Source of the DNA: Halichoerus grypus | Lineage: Eukaryota; Chordata; Mammalia; Carnivora; Phocidae | NCBI RefSeq assembly: GCF_964656455.1 | Contig: NC_135718.1 | Coordinates: 147,728,762 to 147,792,761, forward strand | Length of the DNA: 64,000 nucleotides | Direction: 5' to 3' | In this document: positions 1-11,998 of the stretch, piece after piece | Layout: every line of letters begins with the position of its first letter | Numbering within the stretch: position 1 is the first letter of the stretch | Notes under the pieces: model-generated | The model's input: only the letters and a program-made list of their open reading frames with translations | Databases searched by the model: none | Told to the model about the DNA's origin: nothing | Program-made: the position numbers and the translations under genes

Positions 1-1083
1 ACTTCATAAAAGCTGCAGCAGAAACTGTGTCCAATCCCAGAAAAAAAGAGACGGCACTGTGCAACTTAAATGAAAAGGAAGAAAAAAGGCAAGAGGGGGG
101 AAAAAGTATAATCATCTAAACTTTTAAAGACAGCAATTTAAGCAAATTGCCATATCTGCTTTTAGAAATAAAAGGGGAAGAAAAATGCTCATTTCTTTTG
201 AAGTAAAATTGAGTAGGTCAATGGCTGTGACAATCCTCTCAATAACCACTAACAAAAGACCAGTTTGGGTGGTTAGGGAAGCTGCTCAATAGCAGGTATT
301 CATTGAATCTCGGAATAATTTCACTTACCACAAGCTGTGCGAGAGAACCAAGCTCTGTGTAGAATACAGCCTGCTAGGTAACACATCAGCAGCTGAGATG
401 GAAAATAAAACCCGCAACCAAATATTTCTTGAGCTTTATCACGTGATTATTTACTCAAAAGGCAGGGAGCGGCATGTGGAGCCCACTTAAAGCACAGGAG
501 CAGGTGAGGAGGTTTCAGAGTACAAAGCACCTAGACGGAGTAGCATGAGTGTAAGGCCGTGACTGACATCAGGGGGACCCACGTTATTCAAGATATGTTA
601 CCTTAGATGACAGAGCGGTAGTGGGTTTTTGAACTACGGCTTCTGGGGACCAATTTCGCGTACTGAAGAATTTACTGAGCGCCTATGGTATGCGTGACAT
701 TCGTAAGCGGCATGGTTGAGTAGGAAGAGGAGAAAACATGCTCCCGGTCTGTAAGGGACCTCTACCAAAACTGATGTCACTAAAGAGACCAACCATCACC
801 CCAGCTAGAGACAATGGAATAGTTATAAAAATATTGTCCAAACCAGACGGCACTGCAGTAAAATTTACATAAATAATAGTTGAAGGAATGAGAAATGAGG
901 GAGCCCTTTGGAAAAGGTTTCCTGCAGAAGGTGAGAAATGGGGCCAGGGAACACAATGCATAGCAGAACCCTGTTTTCACGTTTCCGTAAATAACTGCAC
1001 AATTCAACTAGACCAATTAATAATTAAGACCTGTGGATTTTAGGAATGGGGGTTTTATTTTAATGTCACTTAATTTAATTTTA
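1..1083. other. Unique non-coding DNA
   Basis: No repeat family or gene is recognisable. The stretch is AT-rich and purine-rich. Open frames on either strand are under 100 codons and show no domain. Around 250-470 the texture (few CpG, mixed AT-rich words, CACGTG-like E-box near 440) could be conserved, but nothing here proves it. Confidence 0.5.
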
Positions 1084-1266
1084 ATTAATTAATAAGAGAG
1101 CATGTGGGTGGGGGAGGGGCAAAGAGAGAGGGAGAGAGAACTCCAAGCAGACTTTACACTGAGCGTGCTGAGCCCGACGCGGGGCTCCATCTCACGACCA
1201 CAAGATCACAACCTGAGCAGAAATCAACAGTCGGATGCTCAACTGACTGAACCACCCAGTCGCCGC
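1084..1266 (-). mobile_element. Can-SINE (SINEC), diverged copy
   Basis: Read on the minus strand, the tRNA-derived head lies at about 1266 and the T/A-rich tail near 1084. The reverse-complement signatures CTGAACCACCCAG, GATCACAACCTGAG and CGGGGCTCCATCTC match the carnivore SINE body. The head is mutated (CACCCAGTCGCCGC for the usual CACCCAGGCGCCCC) and no target-site duplication is clear, so this is one of the older copies. Confidence 0.88.
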
Positions 1267-1434
1267 TCAAAGTTACTTAATTTTAAAAATGGAATAATAC
1301 GAACTATTCATCAGAGCATAAAGACAGCTTTATAGAATACGAGAAGTCCGTATCAACTGGCCTATTTCTATCACTGTAAGTAAAATCTCATCTAATTTTT
1401 CCTTTGTGGAAAAGATGGTATGGTCTTAAGAAGA

Positions 1435-2092
1435 GCTAGAGGTATAACCGCTTTGGAAAACAGTGTGGTAGTTCTTATAAAATTAAATATAAAGTTACTC
1501 TATGACTGAAGAGTATAAGTCCTGGGTGTTTACCTAAGAGAAGGGAAAATCTTTGTCATACAAAGATCTGTGCACAAATGCTCATGGTAGTTTTATTCAT
1601 AAGAACTGCACACTGGAAATGATCCAAATGTCCATCAATGGATGAATGGATAAACAAATTGTGGTATTTTCCCACAATGAAATCATGCTCAGCAACAAAA
1701 GGAACACATTTCTGAGCCAAGCACCAATGCGGGTGCATCTCAAAATACTATTTTTATAATTTTATAAGAAGCCTGACACAAAAGACTATATTCTATATAA
1801 TTTCATTTATATGAAATTCTAGAAGAGAGAAACTATACCATAGTGACAGAAAGGTGATTGCCAGGGGCAAGGATGGTGTGTGTGGGGTGGGGGGGGAAGC
1901 TGTAAAAGGGACATGAGGCAACTTCTTGGGGTGACAGAAAAGTTCTCTATCTTAATTGAAGCGGTGATTGGGGGAGATCCACACATTTGTCAAAGCTCAT
2001 CAAACTGTACACAAAGAAGTGCATTTATTTATGTAAATTATACCTCAAGTTGATTAAAAATAAAAACTAAAAAAAAGAGAAAAAAGAAGCAA
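1435..2092 (+). mobile_element. Old LINE-1 (L1M-type) 3' end
   Basis: The sequence follows the 3' end of mammalian L1 of L1MA-L1MD age: a remnant of ORF2 (GTCCATCAATGGATGAATGG near 1630), then the 3' UTR words TTGCCAGGGGC and TTATACCTCAAGTTGATT, ending in an A-rich tail near 2092. Stops and small indels break the reading frame, so nothing is encoded. The 5' part is missing, as is usual for L1 copies. Confidence 0.88.
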
Positions 2093-3119
2093 CATTCATA
2101 CTTCAATACTGAAATACAGACTCTGACTTACTTCCTTAACTTCATCCTGCTATATTCTTGATTTAGGGGGCTGATCCACTCTACCTTTCAATAGCACTAA
2201 TGTCACAAGTGATGCATGTCAATCTAACTTCAAGTAAACCATCATTCAGGGCCCTGAGAGCTTAAGAGGCCCAGGCTCACGGAAAGAGCTTTCCTCGGGG
2301 GGCTCTGCCATCAGGTGCAGAGAAAACACGGAGTGGCCACATTTCTCAGGGCTGCCCAGAGTCAAGGCCAGGGAGGTCCTGAGTCACGACTGTTGGGTAG
2401 AATCCATGTGGACACCTCCCTTTCTTCCTAGTCTCCTTGGATCTCGGTCAACGACATTACCTCCCATTTCACCTCATAAGGCTTGTGAATACCTACAGGC
2501 TGTCCTTCCTTGGAGCTGAAAACTCACAGGGGCAGTCACACGGGATTCCATTCTCTGGTTTCCCCGTATGAAGCTCTGGGCTTCGCCTCAAGAGGGACAG
2601 AAGGAAACCGGACACTGAGAAACACAATGTTTTCATCCTCTCTTCCCCCTCTGATGGTCCAGCAAGCCTCTCTCCTCTCCTTCCCACTCTGCCTCACTGA
2701 CTTTGTGTCTCTCTCTCCTCCATCTGTCCATCTTGTCTGCCTCATATTAGGTTGACAATTATTTTTCTGACTTTCGCTGCATTTCCTGGCTTGTGCCTTT
2801 CTTACAAACCTATGTCTTTTCTGGAGGATAATGCATATGTCATTATTCCTCATGTGGCTTTTTCCCTTCTCTTTATTCGGGTAGCAGAGGAATGGATTCC
2901 TCTCAAAGAAGGAAGATGAAAGGGGGAATTAGATTGAGACGAGAGAGCGTGGAATGAGAGAGGAAGGTGTCAATTAAAAAAATGAACCCCACCGCATCCC
3001 CCTCTTGACAGGTGGGGTGAGTGGAGCTGACAGCCGTCGCATTAGCTGGCTTTGGTGGAACCCTCATGCCTCGTGGTCCCTGAGCTCAAAAGGAGTGATT
3101 CCAGGCCTAGCGGACACAC
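2093..3119. other. Unique non-coding DNA
   Basis: No repeat or gene recognised. A pyrimidine-rich part lies near 2630-2730. Several open frames of 60-105 codons overlap on both strands, which is typical of chance, and none resembles a known domain. Confidence 0.5.
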
Positions 3120-3245
3120 TCACACATTTTTACTTGGTGTTCCAACGCCTCCCCTGCAGCTATTTCTAATAATGGTAATTATAATGATTTGAGGCTTAAG
3201 CAGGGCAATTCCGGCCTGAAGGCAGATTGTAATGAAGTAGTCAGG
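3120..3245. promoter_or_regulatory. Putative conserved non-coding element
   Basis: A non-repeat AT-rich patch inside more GC-rich DNA. It holds the homeodomain-type core GGTAATTATAATGATTT near 3173-3190 and a CTTAAGCAGGGC stretch shortly after. This look (TAAT cores beside intact non-repetitive sequence) is common in vertebrate developmental enhancers. Conservation is an inference and needs a multi-species alignment. Confidence 0.4.
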
Positions 3246-4124
3246 GTGAAGGGAAGGGAGGGGGCAGCCGTGGAGGGGGCTGGATGGGGGCACTTTCAGG
3301 CCTTAAATAGCTTTGTCTAGTCAAGTACAACTGGGGCGGCCTCGTCTGTTGAGCCCGAAGTTGCATCCCGCAGGACATTCAGAAACCTGGAGGATTGCTT
3401 ACACCCACAGACAGGCCACGCTGACTCCTGGGCAAACCAACAGCTCTGGTGTGTCACCACTGTCCCTCCCTGTGGCCCGTACCAGCCACTGCTCCCTGGG
3501 CTGTGGCTCGAAGCCCACTCGCCGTGCTCTGCCCAGCGCCTCCCATGCCCTCACCGTAGATAACACTGTCCTAAGAGCCTTGGCCCGAATCCAATTACTG
3601 CTGATATACATCTTCTCTTGACTCCGAATGGCTCTTTCTGCCATTGAAGGATACCCCGGAATGTTGAAAACTTGTCCTGATTGCAGAGTTAACGGTCATG
3701 TGGTCCTCGGCTCTGACGGAATGGCCTTAGGGGGAGCCCTGATGGGCCTCCCCAGTCATCAGTGCTACCCCACCTCTCCGCTCTGCCCTTATTAAAGTCA
3801 TTCGTTCTGAAAGCTAAATGAGTATGTTTCCTCTTCAAATGCTCGAAAACAATAGCAGGCAGCCAGGATCGGATAGAACAATGCTGGCTTAATCACTATT
3901 CTCTTTCCTTCTCCCTCTTGCTCTTCAGCTTTGTTCCTGCTATCTGCGGTGAGGCCCTTACACACATCGCTGAGATTCCATACACACGGACATAAGCACA
4001 CGCATATAGGCACACGTGCGTCTATAATATTTACAACAAATTTCCAAAGTGCAAAAACATACGCATTCTATACATACGTAATAACATATAGAATTTAATC
4101 TCACTGTATCTAGATTATGCATAT
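3246..4124. other. Unique non-coding DNA
   Basis: G-rich at 3245-3290, then moderately GC-rich to about 3800, then AT-rich. An open frame of about 100 codons at 3313-3621 has no recognisable domain and overlaps one on the other strand. No repeat is recognised. Confidence 0.5.
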
Positions 4125-4140
4125 CTGTGCAGGTTTATTT

Positions 4141-4352
4141 ATTTATTTTTATTTTTTTTATTTTTTTAAAGATTTTATTTATTTGAGAGAGAGAGACACA
4201 GCAAGAGAGGGAACACAAGCAGGGGGAGTGGGAGAGGGAGAAGCAGGCTTCCTGCCGAGCAGAGAGCCCGATGCAGGGCTCGATCCCAGGACCCTGGGAT
4301 CATGACTTGAGCTGAAGGCAGACGTTTAATGACTGAGCCACCCAGGCGCCCC
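4141..4352 (-). mobile_element. Can-SINE with 16-bp target-site duplication
   Basis: Full-length carnivore SINE on the minus strand, with head GGGGCGCCTGGGTGGCTCAG at 4352 and A-rich tail (seen as TTTTTTAAAGATTTTATTTA) at the left. It is flanked by CTGTGCAGGTTTATTT at 4125-4140 and 4353-4368, a perfect 16-bp duplication made by L1-machinery insertion. The good match and intact duplication imply a fairly recent copy. Confidence 0.97.
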
Positions 4353-4368
4353 CTGTGCAGGTTTATTT

Positions 4369-5560
4369 TTGGCCTCTCCAAGCAATCAATAAATTCTTAC
4401 GCTGCCAAGTGTTGAATGAGTATTTCTATCTAAATACTTCATTTTACAAAAGGAATATTTATCTTTTCAAATGATCGAGGCGTTGCAAAGATGGAATATA
4501 TTTGTATTGTGATTGGAACAGAGATGAGCTAAAGCTACAGTGTATGTTTATAGCTTATGCAATATAATGTAAATAACTGCATAATACATATAATGAAACA
4601 AATTAAGCATTTAAATTAAATTTTAACTGGAAATGAATACTTTTGTAATAGCATTAATGAATTACAGAAGCTTTTAGAATCTCTGTTTCACTTTTCACCT
4701 AGTATCTATTGCTCTTGCTATCCAACTCAGAAAATAATGTCATGATATTATCTCTTTATTCCACGTTTCCTTACTTTAGAGATACTCCTAAAATAACTGA
4801 CTTCATTGGCAAAAAGGCAGCCCCATGAATATTCCCACTCCAGGTCACAGTACCATCGTATACAATTTCATCTTTCCATCCTTCGCCCTTTACAAGCTGT
4901 CTAAGCACCTAAGTAAATACTGCCACAAGAGAAAAAATGTTCAATGTGTCAAACTTTGTTACTCTTGGTAATGGTATATTATTAATTTTATCACACGATA
5001 ATTCATTAGTACATATCATCGAACACCATGTTATCCGCAGGGCCTAGTACTGTGTGTGACATACAACAGGCATTCAAAAAGTGTTGGTTAAGTCAATCCC
5101 TTATATGATAGCCATATCATATAATGGGGAAAAGATACTCAACCCCTAAACTTCAAGAATCAGTACGTGGTGGATCATGGCAAACACATCATCTGATGGT
5201 GATGACTTGTAAAGCAAAATCACATTGAAAGAGAAATTCAAATCATGAAATTAATTATTCAGACAAGAAGTAATAGGATGTATTTAAGTAATTTAGCATT
5301 GCAGTTTTTATATTTTCTGTATTTTAAACATGCAAATGAGTTGTCCCCTGACGTTGACTTTGGTCCATGATATACAAGAAATGCCTCCTTCAAACCATTA
5401 CTGGTAATCGGGACCTATAATACTACACTTCTTACAACAAAATTCCAGGAGAAAATGAGAAAGGAGATAACTTCAAAATATAGAGTACTGGCATCTGATG
5501 TTATTAGTGCTGTACATAAAGTGCATGGCCACTGAAACGGCATACAACTGAATGTCCATT
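4369..5560. other. AT-rich unique DNA with possible L2/MIR end
   Basis: Mostly AT-rich with no gene. At about 4985-5090 the words GGGCCTAGTACTGTGTGTGACA and CAGGCATTCAAAAAGTGTTGG resemble the common 3' ends of L2 or MIR repeats. The rest is unassigned. Confidence 0.45.
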
Positions 5561-5576
5561 AAAATTACGATCTGCA

Positions 5577-5773
5577 GGGGCGCCTGGGTGGCTCAGTTGG
5601 TTAAGCGACTGCCTTCGGCTCAGGTCATGATCCTGGAGTCCCGGGATCGAGTCCCGCATCGGGCTCCCTGCTCGGCAGGGAGTCTGCTTCTCCCTCTGAC
5701 CCTCCCCCATCTCATGCTCTCTCTCTGTCTCATTCTCTCTCTCAAATAAATAAATAAAATCTTTAAAAAAAAA
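5577..5773 (+). mobile_element. Can-SINE with 16-bp target-site duplication
   Basis: Complete plus-strand copy with head GGGGCGCCTGGGTGGCTCAG, the body form CCTGGAGTCCCGGGATCGAG, a CT-rich region and an A tail after AATAAATAAATAAAATCTTT. It is flanked by AAAATTACGATCTGCA at 5561-5576 and 5774-5789. It shares body variants with the copy at 12293, so the two likely belong to one subfamily. Confidence 0.97.
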
Positions 5774-5789
5774 AAAATTACGATCTGCA

Positions 5790-6589
5790 AATGCACAGTG
5801 AAAAATACAAGCACACATACATAACGAATCCACACTGACACGGACAACACAGCAGCACACAGTACGTGAGGACTTGCATGTGCACGATAAAGCCCAATAA
5901 TCCATCAGCAAATGAGTCAACTAAAGAAAGAATCTAAGTAGAATATTTCTGTGGTCATAGCAAGAAACAAACACAAAAAAAGGGTCTATTTTTTACAGTA
6001 CATTTTAATTGTGTAAAAGTTATTTTCCTTTAATTGATAATCAGGTTTCGTTAAGATTTAAAAATATTTCAAGAAAGTTAAAATCTCACTTATAATTAAT
6101 TCAAGTATAAAGCTGTTTAATAGTTTTTCTTTTCTAATTTATTGAAAAACTTAATTGGATAGAGGGAAAAAAAACTCCCCTCAGTGTTTCTTCAGTCCCA
6201 AATTAAGGTTCCCAGCAGTATCCTTCTGTCAATTTGAAGACGACCTTACTTATGTACAAGCAGGTTACTCTTTATAAACAGATGGTAGCACATATTCCAG
6301 TATTCTTTTTCTGCACCAACAATGCATCTTTTGGAATTTCACAATCAGAAAAGATCTTTGAACCCGACTTTGAAATGATTCTAGTCCTGGGATTTTCTTA
6401 GATGACACGAAGACCTGCCTCACCACAACAGAAATATCCTCCTGTGTAAGAATAAAGGCGGCACTGGGAACAAGAAAGACTCTTGAAAGTTGCCCTGCTG
6501 GGTACCCAAAGATGCACATGACCCAGGGTTCCATTGTCCAGCAAGCAGGGGACACCACTGGATAATGGTGGCACTATATCTCTGTGGGA
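5790..6589. other. Unique non-coding DNA
   Basis: AT-rich to about 6180, then mixed. No repeat family, RNA gene or believable exon is seen. Open frames on the minus strand near 6265-6611 are short and have no domain. Confidence 0.5.
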
Positions 6590-7430
6590 TACAAGACTGA
6601 ATGAGACACATGGCCTCGCATCAGGGAGTTCTTAGTCTACCTGGTGAGTCGCAAACACCCTGAGATCAATGGGATCACCCAACAAGTATGTAGAATGAAG
6701 TCCTTCTATAGTCCATCTGAGGTTGGAACTCTAGAGAAATACCAATATCTACGGGTCTGAGGGAGAAAGAGAAGCCCATTAAAGGGGAACAAAGTCATTC
6801 AGAATCATAAAAGCCAAGGGAGTACAGCTTCTGAGAAGAGGTCATGAAGAAAAGTGCTAAACACAGCCAAGGCAGAAGTCCAATAAGATGAGGACTGAAA
6901 ATTACACACTACATTCAAGCAGCTGTGGGGCTTTAGTGCCATTATCTAGAACAGTCTAAGGATGGAGGCAAAGGGAAACTGAAGCAGGCTAAGAAAGATT
7001 AGAGGGAGATTTCTATCAGCAAGCATTTGAATGATATGAGGAAGGGAAAGACGATGTAGCTACTGAAAGACGGAGCCACAGGAAGGTTCCTATAACTTAG
7101 AAAGGACTTAAGAATGCCCATGAAGACACAGAAGACAAACAGAGCCAAGGATAAAGCCAAGGACCAGAAGAGAGAAGAGACTAGCATAAGGGGCACAGGT
7201 AGACGAATCACCTTCATATAAGAAGGGGAGTCTCTCACAGAGGAAGGAGAAGGGAAAGGTAGAATATGGATACATTTGGAGACAACGTGGGGGGGAGATT
7301 GTGGGATTTCGAGATTAAAGCGTTCCATTTCCTTCATGAAACAGAAAGCAATGTCATGTGCCAGGAAGTTAAGAAGGGCCCATGTTTTAACAGTCACTAG
7401 GGCAACTCGCTTCTCTGTATCTCATGGAAG
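6590..7430. repeat. Ancient interspersed-repeat-like tract
   Basis: Purine-rich plus strand with phrases I associate with an old, widespread mammalian element (for example AAGATGAGGACTGAAAATTA near 6885 and the AGGGAGTTCTTAGTCTACCTGG phrase near 6625). A similar texture recurs at 45960-47700. I cannot name the family from memory. RepeatMasker would settle whether it is L1M, HAL1, L2 or unique. Confidence 0.35.
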
Positions 7431-8029
7431 CATTCACTGGCAGAGCTGAGAGCCCCGGCAAAGTTGGGGAACAGGTATTTGGGGTGGCACTAATCTCCTA
7501 TCTGTGTGATGAGGTACCTACAGTAGGCTCAACCATTCCTCTAGCCATCCCGCGCCACAGAACCAGGCCCATGTGTTAGGATGGGAAGGCAGGACTCAGA
7601 AAGAAATGGATGGGCTGGTGCTGATTTCCAGTCCCCTTTTATTTTTGCTCCAATGACCTGTGGTGAACATCTCCTGTTTGGCTCCTTCACTAGGCTCACA
7701 AAGCCAGTGGGGTAATAACAGAAAAAGAAGACAAGGCTGGCTCCCACCTGCACCGGGAAGGCTGGTGCTCTGCGCCTCTCTCTGCGGGTTGACCAGGCCC
7801 TCTCCCCAACATCATCCCTGTCCGTCCGGTTGCCCCGTGTGGAGGGAAGGGCCTGGTAGTTGACGCCCTGTGAGGGCCTGAGCGCTGACCCTTCCCACAC
7901 CTTTGGCCCTCCCATCCCACTGGCGAGGCTGGAAGGTCAGGAAGGTTTGTGGCAGCAGGGACCCAGGCGCCATCCACAGACCTGCAGAGCGCACGCAGGC
8001 CGCCAAGCCGTGCTCACTCCTGTGGCAGA
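7431..8029. other. Unique, GC-richer non-coding DNA
   Basis: From about 7730 the GC content rises (CCACCTGCACCGGG, CCATCCCACTGGCG). Overlapping open frames on both strands of up to 124 codons are what GC-rich non-coding DNA produces. No repeat is recognised. It leads directly into the enhancer-like block. Confidence 0.5.
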
Positions 8030-8300
8030 CTTCATAAGGCTCCGCTCTTTGACTGGCGTTGAGTTTATGTGAAAGTAATTAACAGTAATTAATCCTTAAT
8101 TACAGTAATTAGCCAAGTCGCAGTAAATTAAACCACATCTGGAGCAGATGAGGGCTTCCGAATGGGAGGCAAAGAGAGGCGACAATCGGGGAGATGCTGA
8201 ATTCATCTGACAGCATCTGATTAAGCCTACCTGTTGCTGGCAGCCTCATTTGCATGTTGTTTTTGTTTGCATTTCCCAGTAACCCTTTCAACGGCTTTCA
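8030..8300. promoter_or_regulatory. Putative developmental enhancer with TAATTA array
   Basis: Four TAATTA cores begin at 8076, 8086, 8097 and 8106, spaced 10, 11 and 9 bp. A related TAAATTAAA lies near 8124. An octamer ATTTGCAT (POU-type) is at 8248-8255 and a near-octamer GTTTGCAT at 8265-8272. CATCTG E-box words are at about 8137, 8204 and 8212. The block contains no repeat and is compositionally distinct from both flanks. Homeodomain plus POU clustering is a known feature of vertebrate developmental enhancers. Conservation and activity are inferred. Confidence 0.55.
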
Positions 8301-8476
8301 CGGTGTGGACCTCTTGGTCCCTGCTTAACTACCAGTTAGGCAGCCCCGCTGCCATGAGGCCAGGGAGCCCCTTCCCATCCAGCAGGGCGGTTGGGTTTGC
8401 TGGGGCTTTATTTATATGTTTCCCCCCCTCCCTCCGAACAAACAAAAATATAAATAGCAGGGACCTCATCAAGTGA
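8301..8476. promoter_or_regulatory. Possible extension of the enhancer-like block
   Basis: Non-repeat sequence continues past the TAATTA/octamer core, with GGGGCTTTATTTATATGTTTCC near 8401 and an A-rich patch AACAAAAATATAAATAG near 8442. It could be part of the same element or just flank. It is followed by a T14 run at 8511-8524. Confidence 0.3.
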
Positions 8477-9518
8477 CAGGCTGAAATCAGAGGGGAAGCC
8501 AAGTGAGATTTTTTTTTTTTTTTGGCTGATGAAAAGGGAAGATGATATGAGCCATTAACATGTCTGATGGGGGAAGGAAAGCAAAGAGTAGAAAGAAGGC
8601 AAAAGACACTTGCAAAAATAGGTCAAGTGGGTCATTGCTGGTAAGACGTTTCTAGAGCCTACAGAGAGGGAGTCAGCCTCCAGAAGACCTAGTGCCCATA
8701 TATCAGAGTCACAGACATATGTGTACACACGCACGTGCACACACATACACACACACACACCGCATTGGCAAAAACCCACCAGTCTTGCACGTTTCTGACC
8801 TCATTCTCATGAGCGCCACCCAACCATGCATTACGTTTTTGTACATCTAAGCAAAAGAGTAAACTCAAAATCCTACCATCCAGAGACAGGTGTTGACAAA
8901 TAGGAAAAGGAGAGAAAATATGACAAAATATTGACATAAATGGTTGTTCCAGTTGCTTCTTTAATACCAAGGGGGCGGAGCCAGTTGAGTTCATTTGACT
9001 TTGTGCCCTACTGCCACTCCAGACTTGACCAAGCATAGGCAAAGCAGTACATTTTCTGCATAATGAATCTTGGAGCCTGAACTGCCAGGTAGTTCAGATC
9101 CCAGTTCAGCTGCGGTAGGTAAAGTGAGGAGAACAACAAGGGCCAGAGATGTCTTTCTTCAGTAAAACATTTCATGGGGAGATGGGGTTGAACCTTTTCC
9201 AAGAGGCAGGTGAGGGCTGAGGGGAAAGGTGAGAGGAGAGAATCACCTCCTTCCTCCAAATAGTACACCTAACTAGGTCGTAAGACCCAGGTCTTCCCTC
9301 ATCGATGCCATCAACTCTGGGACTAAACACTCAGGGTTATGTTCATGGAGAAGAGCAAAACAAACTGACGAGAAATGGGTTCACAGACTCCATGCTCTAG
9401 TCAGCTGATCGACCCACCATCCTCACCCTCCTGCAAACCCGGCTCGGCCTCTGCTACCCTCACAGGGTCTTACATGTGTCTTTAGATGTCCTGAAGCCCT
9501 CCGGGATGTATCCGCACA
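8477..9518. other. Unique DNA with CA-type microsatellite
   Basis: Apart from the poly-T run at 8511-8524 and the CA repeat at 8719-8761, nothing is recognised. Open frames are short and none has a domain. Confidence 0.5.
8719..8761. repeat. Imperfect (CA)n microsatellite
   Basis: ACATATGTGTACACACGCAC followed by CA dinucleotides to 8760. The interruptions (GT, GC, AT) make it imperfect but still likely to vary in length. Confidence 0.9.
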
Positions 9519-9705
9519 GTACTAAAGAGCTGTTACTTACCAGATGTGCAACATGAGGCAAGTCAGAAATGAAGTCTGCTTCTAAATGTGCAAAGTGAAG
9601 GGTACGGATGGTACCCACCTCATCACGTTACGGACAGGATTAAATGAGGCGATGGATGTGAAGTGCCGGCCACAGATCTTGGTGCACAGGGAAAATCTGG
9701 TGATG
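9519..9705 (+). mobile_element. MIR SINE fragment
   Basis: Words in MIR order on the plus strand: AGCTGTTACTTACCAGATGTGCAACATGAGGCAAGTCA (split by a small gap), then ACCCACCTCATCACG and GGATTAAATGAGGCGATGG, then GTGCCGGCCACAG. This is the usual MIR middle-to-3' sequence, strongly diverged. A younger Can-SINE sits just downstream. Confidence 0.7.
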
Positions 9706-9720
9706 GTTACTTCTTTTATT

Positions 9721-9929
9721 TATTTATTTATTTATTTATTTAGAGAGTACGCACAAGAGAGGGGCAGGGAGGAGGGATACAGGGAGAGGAAAAGGGAGAA
9801 GAGAATCCGAAGCAGGCTCCACACTCAGTGCGGAGCCCAACGTGGGGCTCGATTCTCACGACACTGAGATCATGACCTGAGCTAAAATCAAGTCAGATGC
9901 TAAACCAATTGAGTCACCCAGGCACCCCG
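9721..9929 (-). mobile_element. Can-SINE with 11-bp target-site duplication
   Basis: Minus-strand copy with a long TTTA tail (seven TTTA units at the left end) and head at 9929. It is flanked by CTTCTTTTATT at 9710-9720 and 9930-9940. The body carries several changes (GAGATCATGACCTGAGCTAAAATCAAG), so it is older than the copies at 4141 or 5577. Confidence 0.93.
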
Positions 9930-9980
9930 CTTCTTTTATTCTTGTTCTTATTACCATCTGCCCTTTGCTTATTACACTTA

Positions 9981-10238
9981 TGTGAGAAGCAGCACAGACT
10001 CTTGAGCCAGACTGCCTGCCTACATTAACTAAATATGCAACTTATGAGCTGTGTGCCCTTAGGCAAGTTAGTTAACTTCTCTGGACCTTAGGTTCCCTAA
10101 CTGTAAAAGAGGGATAATATTTATACCTGCTTCATCTGCTTCTTTAAAACAAATTGCCTAAAAAGCACTGAGAATCGCCCTAAGCAAATAGTAACTGCTA
10201 TATAAATGCTGCCTATTAGTAGTAGTATTATTATTTAT
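9981..10238 (+). mobile_element. MIR SINE, nearly full length
   Basis: Reads through the MIR consensus in order: CTTGAGCCAGACTGCCTGCC, ATGAGCTGTGTGCCCTTAGGC, CTCTGGACCTTAGGTTCCC, AACTGTAAAAGAGGGATAAT, then an A/T-rich 3' end with TAGTAGTAGTATTATTATT. A TA/CA-rich patch (10235-10310) follows. Confidence 0.9.
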
Positions 10239-10319
10239 ATATACACACATATATAAAGATGTATATGTACACCTATAACACACACATACACATATATGCA
10301 ATCCCTTGAAATCCCTACA

Positions 10320-11998
10320 TCCATATTAAAAGCATTTACATGAACTCATGAGTCCCTAGAAAGCAGGCCCAACCTATTGCTATCCTCACAGATGAAGACC
10401 CAAATATAAGTACATGGATAGACGTCTTCAGTAGGACCTTGACCATTTCATTGTGACTGAATCTATCAATAGGACATCATTTAGGGAAAATTCACTTTGA
10501 ATCAACAAAGGTACTCTAATTATTTGAAGCAGACTGCCCAAAATGTATTTCCTACTTACTGTAAGAATTCAGTCACATATTTTAGTTTTGTTCTTTTAAA
10601 CCTCTAACGTCAGTTAACCCCATATTCCTGAATGCTGCCTCGAAAACTCTGCCTTAAGAAGGCATGTTCCCCCCTTTATTCAGATGTCCTATCAAACGTA
10701 CTACAAAGAGAAGCAGCCATTGCAAGCTGAGAAGAGTATGAACGCCTAACACGGGGCTGAGGAGCCTACCAGCAGTAACACTACAATTATCTTGTGGTTT
10801 CCTAGAAGTTATAATGAGCTGACCCATTTGGCATATCAAATTCCTCCTGACTGGTTTTGCAGTTCTCACCCATGCAGAGACATGGCTCTGTGAAGAAAAA
10901 TAACAGGCCATCTAAGCTGAAATATGTTGCAGTGGGTGGAGAGAATATCGGGAAAGAGATGCATCCTGCAGTTAAAAATTACTCAGTGACTCTCAACTGG
11001 TGTAAAGTTAAAAATCAGAGGCCCTGAGCAAAAAACATGCATTTTTGAGAAAACAAACAAATCTGTAGCAGAGAGGGTCCCTCCTTCTGTTGAGTGAAGT
11101 ATGTTTAGTTAACATTAATACCCGTATTTTCTGCATTTCTCCCACTTTCATTATTCAGGCCATGTCTAAATCCAGGATAGGTTATAATTCTGAATAATGG
11201 GCTATCTGCTGCCACAGGGAAATGTTATAATGATAATAAATAATTTCTGAAAATTACAAATTCCTTCTATGCTTTTGGCTTCATTTTGGAAAACAAATAA
11301 ATTATTGGTTTGCCCAAGAAATGGAAACACGGCACGTGGGCTCCTTGCTCGCATTTCCAAGAACCACAGCCTGAAACGGTTCACCCATCTTAATGAGAGT
11401 CACACCCATCCTCACCAGAATGCGTAAGAATGAGCCATTTCCACTTTTCGTTCATTGGTTTCTCTTCTCATATCCTCCCAGAGGATGGAAGGAGGGCACA
11501 GATGCTGACAAATCCCACTAGGAAACATCAACGAGGTAAGAGCCTCCCTCTCCAATGAGGGACAGACCACTTTTCCCACTTGCCCCTTATAGAGCTGTAT
11601 TAACTGCTAACTTGGAAGTTGGAGCAAAATCCTCTGGGGCTCAAACAAAAAGAAGACCATATACCTGCAACCAAATTCTAGCTACTGACAAAGGCAAAAA
11701 GCCCTCACGGCATGAGTGGCAGAGGCCCCCTCCTCACATGCCAAAGGAAAGTGGCCACGAGTCATCTCTGGTACACAGGACGGGACTGCTGGCTTTTGCT
11801 CCAAACCAACTCAAGACCTCACCACCACAGGACTGTGTGTGTAACAATCAATCTCTAAATCTCAGTAACAAAAATCAATAGCCACCGTTGTGAGTGGATG
11901 CGGCAGGCCAGAAGACCCACCCAAGAACTCCCACCCTCTGCTCAGAAGCACTAAATGGTCATGTGCCCTGTTTGCTTTTAAAAATATGTGAGTTCTTG
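10320..11998. other. Unique non-coding DNA
   Basis: No repeat or gene is recognised over about 1.7 kb. A 108-codon open frame at 11555-11881 has no domain and sits in ordinary sequence. AT content is moderate, with a few TAAT-type words near 11105-11230. Confidence 0.5.
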
